Virus record (IMG/VR): IMGVR_UViG_3300025601_000826
Span: 1 to 38,630 of that record
Length of the DNA: 38,630 nucleotides
Strand: one strand, 5' to 3'
Source of the DNA: a virus
Shown here piece by piece: positions 1 to 8,448 of this stretch. Positions within the stretch are counted from its first letter, which is position 1. Each line of letters starts with the position of its first letter. The notes under the pieces are model-generated. The model was not told where the DNA came from and searched no databases. It saw only the letters and a program-made list of their open reading frames with translations. Both the position numbers and the translations under genes were made by a program.

Positions 1-2
1 GT

Positions 3-869
3 GGTAGTAATGCTGGTTCCGCATATATCTTCACACGATCTGGTACTACATGGACACAACAACAAAAAATACAAGCATCTGATATAGAAGCAGGTGATTT
101 CTTTGGATACTCAGTTTCTATATCTGGCGATACAGTAGTCGTTGGTGCGTGGTATGAAGACACTGGTGGTGCTGGTACTGGTGCTGCTTATGTTTTCACC
201 AGATCTGGTACTACATGGACACAGCAACAGAAGATACAAGCATCTGATGCACAAGCAGATGATTGGTTTGGTTGGTCAGTTGCTATATCTGGAGATACAG
301 TAGTTGTTGGCGCATACAATGAAGACACTGGTGCATCTAATGCTGGAGCTGCTTATGTTTTCACCCGCTCTGGAACTACTTGGACAGAACAACAGAAGAT
401 ACAAGCGTCTGATCCAGAAGCAAATGATCAATTTGGTCAGTCAGTTGCTATATCTGGCGAGACAGTAGTTGTTGGTGCACGATATGAAGACACTGGTGGT
501 TCTAATGCTGGAGCTGCTTATGTTTTCACCCGATCAGGCACCACATGGACACAACAACAAAAAATACAAGCATCTGATATAGAAACAAATGATGAATTTG
601 GGGCATCAGTTTCTATATCTGGAGATACAGTAATTGTTGGTGCTAGACTCGAAGACACTGGTGGTCTCTCTGCTGGAGCTGCTTATGTTTTCACCCGATC
701 AGGTACTACTTGGACAGAACAAGCAAAGATACAAGCATCAGATGCACAAAGAACTGATCAATTTGGCAATTCAGTTGCAATTGATGGTGATACAGTGGTT
801 GTTGCTGCATTTGCTGAAAGCACCGGCGGCGCTAGTGCTGGCGCGGCATATATCTTCACTGCACCATAA
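3..869 (+). CDS. FG-GAP-like beta-propeller repeat protein, 5' end outside window
   Basis: The frame is open from the left window edge to a TAA at 867-869, so the start lies outside. The protein is a series of about 55-residue repeats, each beginning (A)AYVFTRSGTTWT..QKIQASD and continuing ..FG.SV(A/S)ISGDTVVVGA..EDTGG. This resembles FG-GAP/integrin-type beta-propeller blades, which I infer from the FG and SGDTVVVGA strands. It stands just before a glycine-rich fibre gene and the neck genes, where T4-like marine phages keep tail fibres and adhesins. A role in receptor binding is therefore inferred, not shown. The last repeat (from about 728) is the most divergent and ends in AAYIFTAP. Family assignment is moderate; the presence of a coding frame is certain. 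Confidence 0.8.
   Translation, partial: GSNAGSAYIFTRSGTTWTQQQKIQASDIEAGDFFGYSVSISGDTVVVGAWYEDTGGAGTGAAYVFTRSGTTWTQQQKIQASDAQADDWFGWSVAISGDTVVVGAYNEDTGASNAGAAYVFTRSGTTWTEQQKIQASDPEANDQFGQSVAISGETVVVGARYEDTGGSNAGAAYVFTRSGTTWTQQQKIQASDIETNDEFGASVSISGDTVIVGARLEDTGGLSAGAAYVFTRSGTTWTEQAKIQASDAQRTDQFGNSVAIDGDTVVVAAFAESTGGASAGAAYIFTAP
18..842 (+). repeat. 165-bp in-frame tandem repeat, five units
   Basis: Codons for the conserved (S/A)AY motif start at 18, 183, 348, 513, 678 and 843, exactly 165 bases apart, giving five full units plus the start of a sixth. Units are similar in DNA as well as protein: gct-tat-gtt-ttc-acc recurs at four of the six positions. The repeat continues beyond the left edge. 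It codes for the blades of the propeller-like protein and could allow unit gain or loss by recombination. Confidence 0.9.
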
Positions 870-872
870 ATA
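865..872 (+). promoter_or_regulatory. Possible late promoter, CATAAATA
   Basis: CATAAATA differs by one base from the T4-type late box TATAAATA and overlaps the stop codon of the upstream repeat protein. The next start codon is 21 bases downstream, leaving a very short leader. Weak call, because one mismatch in an AT-rich region is easily found by chance. Confidence 0.3.
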
Positions 873-893
873 GATAAAACAGGATAACACAAA

Positions 894-2147
894 ATGACAT
901 ACCCATCATCCCCAGTAAATGATCAAGTGTTCGAACGCTATGGTCGTTCATACATATATTCTACAACCACGGGCGCGTGGGGGTCAGTTGATGTAGTAAT
1001 TCCTACGGTAGAGGGTTCTGTCGGAGTAGAAGTATATGCAGAACTAGCATCTCTACCAACTACAGACAATTCCGAGGGAGATCAAGCATTCGTATCAGAA
1101 AATGGTAGCCTATATGTGTGGGATGGTACACAATGGTCTATATTAAATGCTCCAGCGTTTAGTGGTGTTGGTATTGATTCCCCAACTGGTGCAGCAACAT
1201 TACCAGCAGGCACAACTGCACAAAGACCAGTGTCGCCTGTTGTTGGTATGGTTCGCTTCAACACGGATTTAAATTACCTTGAGGAGTACCGCTCAGGTCA
1301 GTGGCTGGCGGTGTCCGACGTTGTTTCGGCTGATGGCGGAACGATCGCGGTCGCTGGTGGATACAAATACCACACGTTTACATCATCTGGTACTTTTAGT
1401 GTCCTGAGTGGTGGCACTGTAGTTGAATATTTAATTGTTGCTGGCGGCGGAAGTCATCGTGCTGGCGGGGCCGTTACTGGCTCAGGTGGCGGAGGCGCTG
1501 GAGGGGTGGTAGATTCGTCAATTACAGCAACAGCGCAAACATACCCTATTGTAATTGGCGCTGGTGGTGCTGGCGCAAGCGGCGCTGGAAACGGGTCAAA
1601 CGGCGATAATTCAACCGCATTTGGGCAAACAGCAATAGGTGGCGGTCGTGGCGCGAGTTACAATGGCTGGGCTGCGGCGTCTGGAGGATCCGGAGGTGGA
1701 GGTGGATACGCACCAACCGCAGGCGCTGCTGGCACATCAGGGCAAGGAAATGCAGGAGGCACAGGTATCAATGGTACTACTCGTGTTGGCGGAGGCGGGG
1801 GCGGAGCTGGTGGCGCGGGTGGTGATGGCAGTGGTAGCGGCTCTAGTGGTGTTGCGGGCAACGGTGGAGTAGGAATTAACTGGAAATCACTCGGTACTTA
1901 CTACGCAGGTGGCGGTGCCGGCGGCGCAGCCCCTTGGACTGAAGGCGGGAAAACCGCTGGAACTGGAGGACTAGGTGGCGGTGGTAATGGTGCTAGAGCA
2001 AGTTCACAGGTATATCTTGCTGGCGATGCTGGTGCTGCAAACACTGGCGGTGGTGTAGGAGGTGCTTCAGTAAATGGTGGTTCTCAGGATAACCAAGCTG
2101 CTGCTAATGGTGGCTCTGGTATTGTAATCATTCGTTACGCAATTTAA
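894..2147 (+). CDS. Glycine-rich tail fibre protein
   Basis: The 417-residue product begins MTYPSSPVNDQVFERYGRSYIY and contains two short modules of the G.LYVWDGTQWS and Y.EEYRSGQWL type, which are common near the N terminus of marine phage fibre proteins. From about residue 175 onward it is extremely rich in Gly, Ala and Ser (runs such as GGGGAGG). This resembles the glycine-rich receptor-binding tips of T4-like fibres, where polyglycine helices pack side by side. It ends in a hydrophobic strand (GIVIIRYAI), which often closes such domains. It probably forms the distal, host-contacting part of a fibre. Several overlapping open frames on both strands here come from the biased codons and are not genes. 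Confidence 0.8.
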   Translation: MTYPSSPVNDQVFERYGRSYIYSTTTGAWGSVDVVIPTVEGSVGVEVYAELASLPTTDNSEGDQAFVSENGSLYVWDGTQWSILNAPAFSGVGIDSPTGAATLPAGTTAQRPVSPVVGMVRFNTDLNYLEEYRSGQWLAVSDVVSADGGTIAVAGGYKYHTFTSSGTFSVLSGGTVVEYLIVAGGGSHRAGGAVTGSGGGGAGGVVDSSITATAQTYPIVIGAGGAGASGAGNGSNGDNSTAFGQTAIGGGRGASYNGWAAASGGSGGGGGYAPTAGAAGTSGQGNAGGTGINGTTRVGGGGGGAGGAGGDGSGSGSSGVAGNGGVGINWKSLGTYYAGGGAGGAAPWTEGGKTAGTGGLGGGGNGARASSQVYLAGDAGAANTGGGVGGASVNGGSQDNQAAANGGSGIVIIRYAI

Positions 2148-2167
2148 AAATTAATAGGAAAATAAAA

Positions 2168-2527
2168 ATGGCACATTTTGCAAAAATAAACAACGGTATC
2201 GTAGAGCGAGTAATTGTTGCTGAACCAGAATTTTTTAACACATTCGTGGATACATCTCCAGGTGAATGGATCCAGACATCATATAATACACATGGTGGTC
2301 AACACACTCAAGGCGGCACTCCATTGCGTAAGAATTACGCCGGTGTTGGTTATGCATACGATTCTACAAGAGATGCTTTCATTCCACCAAAACCTTATTC
2401 ATCATGGGTATTAGATGAAGAAACTTGCTTATGGAACGCACCTACTCCATATCCAGACGATGGTAAGGTATATTCATGGGAAGAAGAAGCTTTGTCTTGG
2501 ATTGAAGTAGAATTTCCAGAAGAGTAA
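2168..2527 (+). CDS. Conserved T4-like marine phage protein of unknown function, fibre-associated
   Basis: A 119-residue acidic, aromatic-rich protein (MAHFAKINNGIVERVIVAEPEF...). Its C-terminal half has the pattern PPKPYSSWVLDEE..LW.AP.PYPDDGK.YSWEEEALSWIE. I recognise this layout from small proteins encoded beside tail fibre genes in marine T4-like phages, but know no assigned function. It follows the glycine-rich fibre gene by 20 bases and ends before a clear operon boundary, so it is probably made with the fibres. It may be a fibre-attached or adaptor protein; that is inference from position only. Confidence 0.65.
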   Translation: MAHFAKINNGIVERVIVAEPEFFNTFVDTSPGEWIQTSYNTHGGQHTQGGTPLRKNYAGVGYAYDSTRDAFIPPKPYSSWVLDEETCLWNAPTPYPDDGKVYSWEEEALSWIEVEFPEE

Positions 2528-2552
2528 CCCGTATAAAGAACTTCATAAAATG

Positions 2553-2560
2553 TATAAATA
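2553..2560 (+). promoter_or_regulatory. T4-type late promoter TATAAATA, before the dps-like gene
   Basis: A perfect match to the T4 late promoter box (recognised in T4 by gp55 with gp33 and the clamp). It lies 42 bases before the Dps-like start and would drive Dps plus the neck and terminase genes, which follow with little or no spacing. Confidence 0.7.
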
Positions 2561-2588
2561 GTACTAGTAATAAACACTAGTGCTATTT
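2556..2588 (+). terminator. Long hairpin overlapping the late promoter
   Basis: AAATAG-T-ACTAGT pairs with ACTAGT-G-CTATTT around the loop AATAAAC, giving a 13-pair stem with one G-T wobble, followed by TTATAT. It could terminate read-through from the fibre genes. Its left arm begins inside the TATAAATA box, so transcripts starting at that promoter would lack part of the stem. Confidence 0.5.
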
Positions 2589-2602
2589 TATATGGAGTCA
2601 GT

Positions 2603-3049
2603 ATGATGGTCGCTCAAAATTTAAAAGTTGTTCTTGCAACTACATTCACATTTTATCTCAAAGCACATAAGTTCCACTGGAATGTTATGGGGTCAGACTT
2701 TGCTCAACAACATGAGTTCCTTGGAGATCTGTGGGAAGAAACATTTGCTGCTATCGACCCTATTGCAGAAGCAATTCGCACACTTGGGGAGTTTGCTCCT
2801 GGATCACTTTCAGAGTTTATGGAACTATCATATGTCGAAGATAGTGTAGAAGATGTTTCTAATGGTCAGGTAATGTTCTCAACGCTTATTACCGACAATG
2901 AATTAGTTATTCAATCGTTAAATGAAGCATACGAAGTCTCAGAGTTAGATAAAACATTTGATGTCAGCGACTTACTTGCTCAAAGAATTAGCGCTCATAA
3001 AAAACACGGATGGATGCTGAATTCATTCCTAAGTAAACAACAAGGTTAA
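2603..3049 (+). CDS. dps: Dps/ferritin-like protein
   Basis: A 148-residue protein, close to the usual Dps length. It has the Dps signature KAHKFHWNVMG..F...HEFL.DLWEE....D.IAE.IRTLG. Aligned by spacing to E. coli Dps (H51, H63, D67, D78, E82), the ferroxidase residues correspond to H25, H37, D52 and E56; the D67 position is Gly41, with Asp42 next to it. The C-terminal DLLAQRISAHKKHGWML matches the last Dps helix. Dps dodecamers oxidise and store iron and protect DNA from oxidative damage. A late promoter lies upstream and the neck gene follows after 5 bases, so expression should be late. ATGs at 2603 and 2606 are both possible; GGAG at 2594 slightly favours the second. Confidence 0.85.
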   Translation: MMVAQNLKVVLATTFTFYLKAHKFHWNVMGSDFAQQHEFLGDLWEETFAAIDPIAEAIRTLGEFAPGSLSEFMELSYVEDSVEDVSNGQVMFSTLITDNELVIQSLNEAYEVSELDKTFDVSDLLAQRISAHKKHGWMLNSFLSKQQG

Positions 3050-3054
3050 TTCAC

Positions 3055-3804
3055 ATGGCACGCCCTAATTCAAGAGAAACCCTTATCGACTACTGCTTTC
3101 GTAGACTAGGTGCTCCGGTCATCGAGATCAACGTTGATGAAGATCAGGTAGAAGATCGCATTGACGATGCGATGCAGTTCTATCAAGAGTACCACAGTGA
3201 TGCAGTAGCAAAGGTATACCTTAAACACCAAATAACTACGATGGACAAAGAGAATGGATGGATTCCAGTTACAGATTCTACTATCTATGTAACTCGTATT
3301 CTGCCTGTTGCAAGCGCATTGTCATCAAGTAGTATGTTTAGCGCCAAGTACCAGATGTACCTGAACGACTTATATAACTTGAACTACATGGGTTCTATGA
3401 CAAACTATGTGCAAACGATGCAGTACATGTCTATGATCGATACTGTAATATCCGGTTCTGGTATGGAGATCACCTCTTTTAATAGAAACGCAAATAGATT
3501 GTTCCTACGCATAGACTGGAACGAAATTGAAGTTGGTGAGTATATTGTAGTGGAAGGTTATCAAATTATAGAACCCGCTTTGTTCTCAGATGTATATGAT
3601 GACATGTTTCTAAAAAAATATGCAACAGCACTTATCAAACAACAGTGGGGAACTAACTTAATCAAGTTCGACGGAATGCAACTTCCAGGCGGGGTTACCA
3701 TCAATGCTCGTCAAATATTTGATGATGCTACCACAGAGATAGAACAAATTAGAGAGCAGATGCAGCTTAGTTACGAAACGCCTCCAATGTTCTTTGTTGG
3801 TTAA
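3055..3804 (+). CDS. 13: Neck protein gp13
   Basis: The 249-residue product (MARPNSRETLIDYCFRRLGAPVIEINVDEDQVEDRIDDAM) is readily recognised as the T4 gp13 family of neck or head-completion proteins. In T4, gp13 joins gp14 at the portal vertex after DNA packaging, sealing the head and forming the platform for tail attachment. The N-terminal segment, with the Arg/Leu-rich start and the acidic VDEDQVEDRIDDA helix, is the family's most conserved part. Gene 14 follows 9 bases downstream, the T4 order. Confidence 0.9.
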   Translation: MARPNSRETLIDYCFRRLGAPVIEINVDEDQVEDRIDDAMQFYQEYHSDAVAKVYLKHQITTMDKENGWIPVTDSTIYVTRILPVASALSSSSMFSAKYQMYLNDLYNLNYMGSMTNYVQTMQYMSMIDTVISGSGMEITSFNRNANRLFLRIDWNEIEVGEYIVVEGYQIIEPALFSDVYDDMFLKKYATALIKQQWGTNLIKFDGMQLPGGVTINARQIFDDATTEIEQIREQMQLSYETPPMFFVG

Positions 3805-3813
3805 GGAGACCCA

Positions 3814-4851
3814 ATGCCAACAAGTGTTTATTTTGGTAATGGAACTAAAAGTGAGCAGTCACTATATGAAGACATTGTAGTAGAGTCGTTGAAGATTTAT
3901 GGGAACGATGTTACATATGTTCCCAGAAGATCAGTCCGTGATAATATTTTAAACGATGTAACATCTGGATTCTACGACTCGTATGCGGTTGAGATGTATA
4001 TTGAGAACAATGGTGGTTTCGAGGGAGACCAAACTTTGATGTCTAAGTTTGGTCTGGAGATACGCGACCAAGCAACATTCATTGTTGCTAGAAGAAGTTG
4101 GGAACGCTTTGTTGGAATTTTCAATAACGAGGTTAATAGTATTCGCCCACTTGAAGGCGATATTATTTACTATCCACTATCTAAATCGTTCTTTGAAATT
4201 AAATTCGTAGAACATCAGCAACCGTTTTATCAACTGAATAACCTCGTGGTATTCAAACTGCAATGTGAATTGTTTGAATACAGTAATGAGATCTTTGACA
4301 CAGGAAATCCTGACGTCGATGCTGTTCAAACATATAGTGCAGTATCAACAGTTATTAGAGTCGCGTTACCATATGATGATTCGGAACTTCTCGTGGGTGA
4401 GCAAATAGTTCAAGGCGTTGCAGACGGAATCTTTATAAATGCTGAAATCACCAATGTAGTTGTTGACAGTGAGGATCCTGCCAAGAGAATCGTTTGGTTA
4501 AGTAATATAACTTCTAGCGATGGTGAATGGCACGATATACTGAATAACTTTAGAATAGTTGGTCAGGCAAGTTTATCTAGTTGGTTGATTGATAGAATAT
4601 ATGATATTAATGATACTGACGTGAACTTTACATTCCCACAGAACTCTGCTCAAAACCAAGAATTCGAAATAGAAGCGGATGGTATCATGGACTTCAGTGA
4701 GGTTAACCCGTTTGGTGATCCAAACGACGGAAGATACTTTAGTATACCAGATAATATAGAATCTAATTCTATATCTGGAGCATTTACAGTTAACTCTACA
4801 AGTATCACAGTAGATAGCGTCCTGATAACATCAGACAAAACAATTTTTTAA
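3814..4851 (+). CDS. 14: Neck protein gp14
   Basis: A 345-residue protein starting MPTSVYFGNGTKSEQSLYEDIVVESLKIYGNDVTYVPR, the conserved opening of T4 gp14 relatives in marine phages. gp14 forms the lower neck ring that docks the contractile tail on the filled capsid. It is longer than T4 gp14 (about 256 residues), as is common in marine relatives. The start has a good ribosome site (AAGGAG, six bases before the ATG). It is co-transcribed with gene 13 and the following structural gene. Confidence 0.88.
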   Translation: MPTSVYFGNGTKSEQSLYEDIVVESLKIYGNDVTYVPRRSVRDNILNDVTSGFYDSYAVEMYIENNGGFEGDQTLMSKFGLEIRDQATFIVARRSWERFVGIFNNEVNSIRPLEGDIIYYPLSKSFFEIKFVEHQQPFYQLNNLVVFKLQCELFEYSNEIFDTGNPDVDAVQTYSAVSTVIRVALPYDDSELLVGEQIVQGVADGIFINAEITNVVVDSEDPAKRIVWLSNITSSDGEWHDILNNFRIVGQASLSSWLIDRIYDINDTDVNFTFPQNSAQNQEFEIEADGIMDFSEVNPFGDPNDGRYFSIPDNIESNSISGAFTVNSTSITVDSVLITSDKTIF

Positions 4852-4860
4852 GGATATATA

Positions 4861-5388
4861 ATGGCTAAACAAACTATATTTACCGGAAGTGTTTCTAACG
4901 ACGGCACTGGAGACCTATTGCGAGACGCATTTATTAAAGTTAACCAAAACTTCGACGAACTGTATGTAGAAAATTCTGGTGCTCATGATAGGTTCAATGT
5001 AGCATATGGTGGAATTAATTCTGTTCAAGCACTTGTTGATACGGTATTTTCATATAACTCAGTTCCGATAGAAGTATCTATTACAGTGACGAGCGAAATA
5101 TTCCCTAGATGCGAAGTTAGGTTAGCGGCGCCTCAAATTATTTTGGATGGTGTAACGAACGGACCCGTTATCATCCAACGAGTAATCGGCGCGACAATTA
5201 CAAACCTGCATGCTGTATCAGTTTCTAACATTGATAATAATTATCATGTAGTAATAGAAGATGAACATAATCAAGAGGCAGGGGTTGAAGTTACATATAG
5301 ACTTTATAATGGAACTTCAGTTGAACATGGTGGAACTATATACTTCCCAACTACATATGGATTTCAATTCGGATGTAAGGAAGTATAA
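4861..5388 (+). CDS. Structural protein of unknown function between genes 14 and 15
   Basis: A 175-residue protein whose N terminus, GSVSNDGTGDLLRDAFIKVNQNFDELY, carries the G(T)GD.LRDAF.K.N.NF.ELY motif. That motif is found at the start of many virion proteins in T4-like phages. The remainder is beta-rich with no catalytic signature. In several marine T4-like genomes an extra open frame occupies this place between 14 and 15, so a neck or virion decoration role is likely but unproven. Its stop codon overlaps the start of gene 15 by one base, suggesting translational coupling. Confidence 0.65.
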   Translation: MAKQTIFTGSVSNDGTGDLLRDAFIKVNQNFDELYVENSGAHDRFNVAYGGINSVQALVDTVFSYNSVPIEVSITVTSEIFPRCEVRLAAPQIILDGVTNGPVIIQRVIGATITNLHAVSVSNIDNNYHVVIEDEHNQEAGVEVTYRLYNGTSVEHGGTIYFPTTYGFQFGCKEV

Positions 5389-6347
5389 TGGTCGGAGAAT
5401 ATTTCTACCACTCATCTATTCGTAGGTTTGTAGCAGTATTTGGTTCTCTGTTTAACGACATCAAGGTTATTCATCAGAACGGTGCTCAACAGCGTGTACC
5501 TCTTTCATATGGGCCCAAGGATAAATTCCTTGCTAGGTTAGATGAACAAGTAGACTTAGAAGCACCAAAGGTTGCTATTAAATTACCTCGTATGTCGTTT
5601 GAAATATTAAACATGACATATGACACACAATCTAAATTGAATAGGAATAATAGAATCATTGTCGACGAAAGTGTATTATATACATATGCTCCATATAATA
5701 TATCAATGTCGTTGAGTATTATGGCTAAAACTCAAGACGATGCGCTTCAGATTATAGAACAGATCATTCCGTATTTTCAACCAGAATATACGGTTACTAT
5801 TAAAGAAGGTGTCTCTGACTTATTGAAAACAGATATACCTATTACACTAAATAGTATTGACATGACCGAAGATTATGAGGGTGACTTCATGAATAGGCGT
5901 GCTATAATATACACACTTTCGTTTGACGCGAAAGTGCGTTTCTACGGTCCTGTTTTGAGAACAGGAGTCATTAAGAAAGTTTCTGTTAGAACTATCGATA
6001 CAGAAAATACAAATAATCGCTATATGAGGCAAACTACTGCGGTTTCACCCAGTAGCGCTCAAGCTTCAGAAGATTATGAAATTATAGAAGACACCAACTA
6101 CCTTGATGTATCTTATGTATTATCATTAAGACTGTTTCCTGGAACTTATGGCGGTAACTTGGTTAATTATGTTGCTGGGGAAACCGTAACTGGGGCCAAT
6201 TCTAAGATTAAAGCAAAGGTGTTATCATGGAACCCAATATCTGAAGTTATCAACTTAGTCGATTTTGATGGAACTGAGTTTTATATCAACGAAACATTAT
6301 TAGGTTCTACTACTAACGCAGCTAGGTTGATTGAACAATTTATATAA
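5388..6347 (+). CDS. 15: Tail sheath stabiliser and completion protein gp15
   Basis: The 319-residue product begins MVGEYFYHSSIRRFVAVFGSLFNDIKVIHQNGAQQRVPLSYGPKDKFLARL. This is the conserved start of T4 gp15 relatives. In T4, gp15 forms the hexameric terminator ring at the head-proximal end of the tail and contacts gp3 and the sheath, then joins to the neck. The order 14, extra gene, 15, 16 is that of marine T4-like phages. The C-terminal part (GNLVNYVAGETVTGANSKIKAKVLSW) resembles an added beta domain, an observation from sequence only. Confidence 0.88.
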   Translation: MVGEYFYHSSIRRFVAVFGSLFNDIKVIHQNGAQQRVPLSYGPKDKFLARLDEQVDLEAPKVAIKLPRMSFEILNMTYDTQSKLNRNNRIIVDESVLYTYAPYNISMSLSIMAKTQDDALQIIEQIIPYFQPEYTVTIKEGVSDLLKTDIPITLNSIDMTEDYEGDFMNRRAIIYTLSFDAKVRFYGPVLRTGVIKKVSVRTIDTENTNNRYMRQTTAVSPSSAQASEDYEIIEDTNYLDVSYVLSLRLFPGTYGGNLVNYVAGETVTGANSKIKAKVLSWNPISEVINLVDFDGTEFYINETLLGSTTNAARLIEQFI

Positions 6348-6360
6348 ATCGGAATATATT

Positions 6361-6831
6361 ATGAGTGAAAAATCAAGCAAGTTATTAGAGGGATTGAGTA
6401 AAAACATTCCCGCTGAGGTTGTACAACGCAATGTAGTAGTTGCTCCTCCAAAGGAAGACACTTCTATACAAGAACTAGATGCAGACTATGAGTTCTCGCG
6501 TGAAAAATATAAAGATCTTGTTGATAAAGGTACTCTAGCAATAGACAGTATGATGGAACTTGCTTTACAAAGCGATCACCCCCGAGCGTTTGAAGTTCTT
6601 GGTGGTATGCTTAAACACGTTTCCGACATGACTGATAAACTAATGGTGCTGCATAACAATGTAGAGAAGATTAAAACCGTTAAAGAACAAAACAGTAATA
6701 CTCCGCAAGTTACATCATCAGGTGGATCAGTTACAAATAATGTATTTGTTGGTTCTACTACAGATCTACAACGGTTTATTATTGCCCAGCAGAAACAAAA
6801 TGTAATAGACGCAGATACGATAGAGGATTAA
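6361..6831 (+). CDS. 16: Small terminase subunit gp16
   Basis: A 156-residue largely helical protein, identified by position directly before the large terminase and by the central segment YKDLVDKGTLAIDSMMELALQSDHPRAFEVLGGMLK, typical of T4 gp16 relatives. gp16 forms rings that recognise DNA and stimulate the gp17 ATPase during packaging. I chose the ATG at 6361, preceded by GGA, over an upstream in-frame ATG at 6331 that would overlap gene 15. A short Gly/Ser-rich segment (TSSGGSVTNNVFVGS) links the helical core to the C terminus. Confidence 0.85.
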   Translation: MSEKSSKLLEGLSKNIPAEVVQRNVVVAPPKEDTSIQELDADYEFSREKYKDLVDKGTLAIDSMMELALQSDHPRAFEVLGGMLKHVSDMTDKLMVLHNNVEKIKTVKEQNSNTPQVTSSGGSVTNNVFVGSTTDLQRFIIAQQKQNVIDADTIED

Positions 6832-6833
6832 CA

Positions 6834-8441
6834 TTGCAGGTCACTAATAATCATTATGGATACCTCGGAAACCCTAACGTCAAACGCGATGGAGTAGAAC
6901 AACAGTTTACCCAACATGAGTTGTCAGAGTATATTCGTTGTATGAACGATCCAACATACTTTGCGTGTAAGTACATCAAGGTGATCAACTTGGACAAGGG
7001 TTTGGTTGACTTTGATTTGTATCCGTACCAAGAGAAGATGTTTAACCACTTCAACAAGAATAGGTTTTCTATCATTCTTGCTTGTCGACAGAGTGGAAAG
7101 TCTATCAGTTCTGTGGTGTATCTCCTATGGCATGCTATATTCAAACCAGAACAAACAATTGCGGTCTTAGCAAACAAGGGGTCTACTTCTCAAGAAATGC
7201 TTTCTAGGGTAACACTAGCATTAGAGAACCTCCCGTTCTTCCTTCAGCCAGGTTGTAAAGCACTGAACAAGAGGTCTATTGAGTTTAGTAATAACTCTAG
7301 GATTGTTGCTGCAGCGACCTCCGGTTCATCGATTCGTGGAATGTCGGTCAACTTATTGTTTTTAGATGAGTTTGCTTTCGTTGAAAATGATACAGCCTTC
7401 TACACCTCGACATATCCAGTTGTATCATCTGGTAAAACTACGCGAGTTATTATTACATCTACTGCGAATGGTATTGGTAACCAGTTCCACAAATTGTATG
7501 AAGGTGCTGTGCAAGGAACTAATGAGTTTAAATCTTTTCGTGTAGATTGGTGGGATGTTCCTGGTCGTGATGAAGAATGGAAGCGTCAGACTATCGCAAA
7601 TACTTCAGAGTTGCAGTTTGCCCAAGAATTTGGAAATACTTTCGCTGGTAACGGCAATACATTAATTTCTGCAGACTGTTTACTTTCATTAAAAGCACAT
7701 ACTGCGATACTTCAGCAAGCGGGCGTTAATGTATACGACAAACCAGAACAGGATCATCAATACCTAATGTTTGTAGACGTATCAAAGGGTCGTGGGCAAG
7801 ATTATTCTACCTTCAATGTTATTGACATTACTGCAAGACCGTTTAAGCAAGTCGCAACATTTCGCGACAATATGATATCACCCCTACTTTTTCCAGATGT
7901 AATTTATAAATGGGCAAACTATTATAACAAGACATTTGTTGTAATAGAGAACAACGACCAAGGTTCTGTTGTATGTAATGGGTTGTATTATGACCTAGAG
8001 TATGAAGAAACATTCATGTCCTCAGTAGTAAGGGCGGGTGACATTGGGGTTACTATGAACAAGAAGATCAAGCGCATAGGATGTTCTAACATTAAAGACT
8101 TGGTTGAGCAAGGTAAACTACACATAGTTGATCCAGAAACTATTATAGAAATGTCTACATTTGTTGCGAAGGGTAGTTCATACGAAGCAGATGGAAATGG
8201 CCATGATGACTTGATGATGAACTTAGTTTTATTTGGTTGGTATGCAACAACGCAGATGTTCTTAGACGAGACGGATATTAATGTAAGAGAATTGTTGTTT
8301 GCTGAGAAGATGAAAGCAATTGAAGATCAATTACTACCGTTTGGTATTATACACAATCATAACCCTGAAGACGATGTAGAGGTAGAAATAGTTAATGGTG
8401 ATAGATGGGTAACTGAGCCTGGTGGGACATTCGGACACTAA
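6834..8441 (+). CDS. 17: Large terminase subunit gp17 (packaging ATPase and nuclease)
   Basis: A 535-residue protein that pumps DNA into the prohead and cuts the concatemer. The ATPase domain has Walker A CRQSGKS (84-90), Walker B LLFLDEF (174-180) and coupling motif ITSTANG (207-213). The RNase H-like nuclease domain has MFVDVSKGRGQDYSTF (about 312-327), VVIENND and a late HDDLMMN acidic motif. The best start is TTG at 6834, two bases after gene 16, with GAGG at 6823-6826. The next in-frame ATG is at residue 37, inside conserved sequence. Confidence 0.95.
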   Translation: MQVTNNHYGYLGNPNVKRDGVEQQFTQHELSEYIRCMNDPTYFACKYIKVINLDKGLVDFDLYPYQEKMFNHFNKNRFSIILACRQSGKSISSVVYLLWHAIFKPEQTIAVLANKGSTSQEMLSRVTLALENLPFFLQPGCKALNKRSIEFSNNSRIVAAATSGSSIRGMSVNLLFLDEFAFVENDTAFYTSTYPVVSSGKTTRVIITSTANGIGNQFHKLYEGAVQGTNEFKSFRVDWWDVPGRDEEWKRQTIANTSELQFAQEFGNTFAGNGNTLISADCLLSLKAHTAILQQAGVNVYDKPEQDHQYLMFVDVSKGRGQDYSTFNVIDITARPFKQVATFRDNMISPLLFPDVIYKWANYYNKTFVVIENNDQGSVVCNGLYYDLEYEETFMSSVVRAGDIGVTMNKKIKRIGCSNIKDLVEQGKLHIVDPETIIEMSTFVAKGSSYEADGNGHDDLMMNLVLFGWYATTQMFLDETDINVRELLFAEKMKAIEDQLLPFGIIHNHNPEDDVEVEIVNGDRWVTEPGGTFGH

Positions 8442-8448
8442 CTAATTG

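Noticed and set aside
3-869. Repeats as a possible CRISPR array
   Set aside because: The 165-bp units are contiguous and keep an open reading frame with beta-propeller-like protein repeats; no short repeat/spacer pattern.
1546-1872. Overlapping open frames on both strands inside the glycine-rich fibre gene
   Set aside because: They result from the GGT/GGC/GCT-rich coding sequence; no ribosome sites and no recognisable protein features.
6343-6350. TATAAATC as a late promoter for gene 16
   Set aside because: One mismatch and only ten bases before the start codon, so no room for a leader; it overlaps the end of gene 15.
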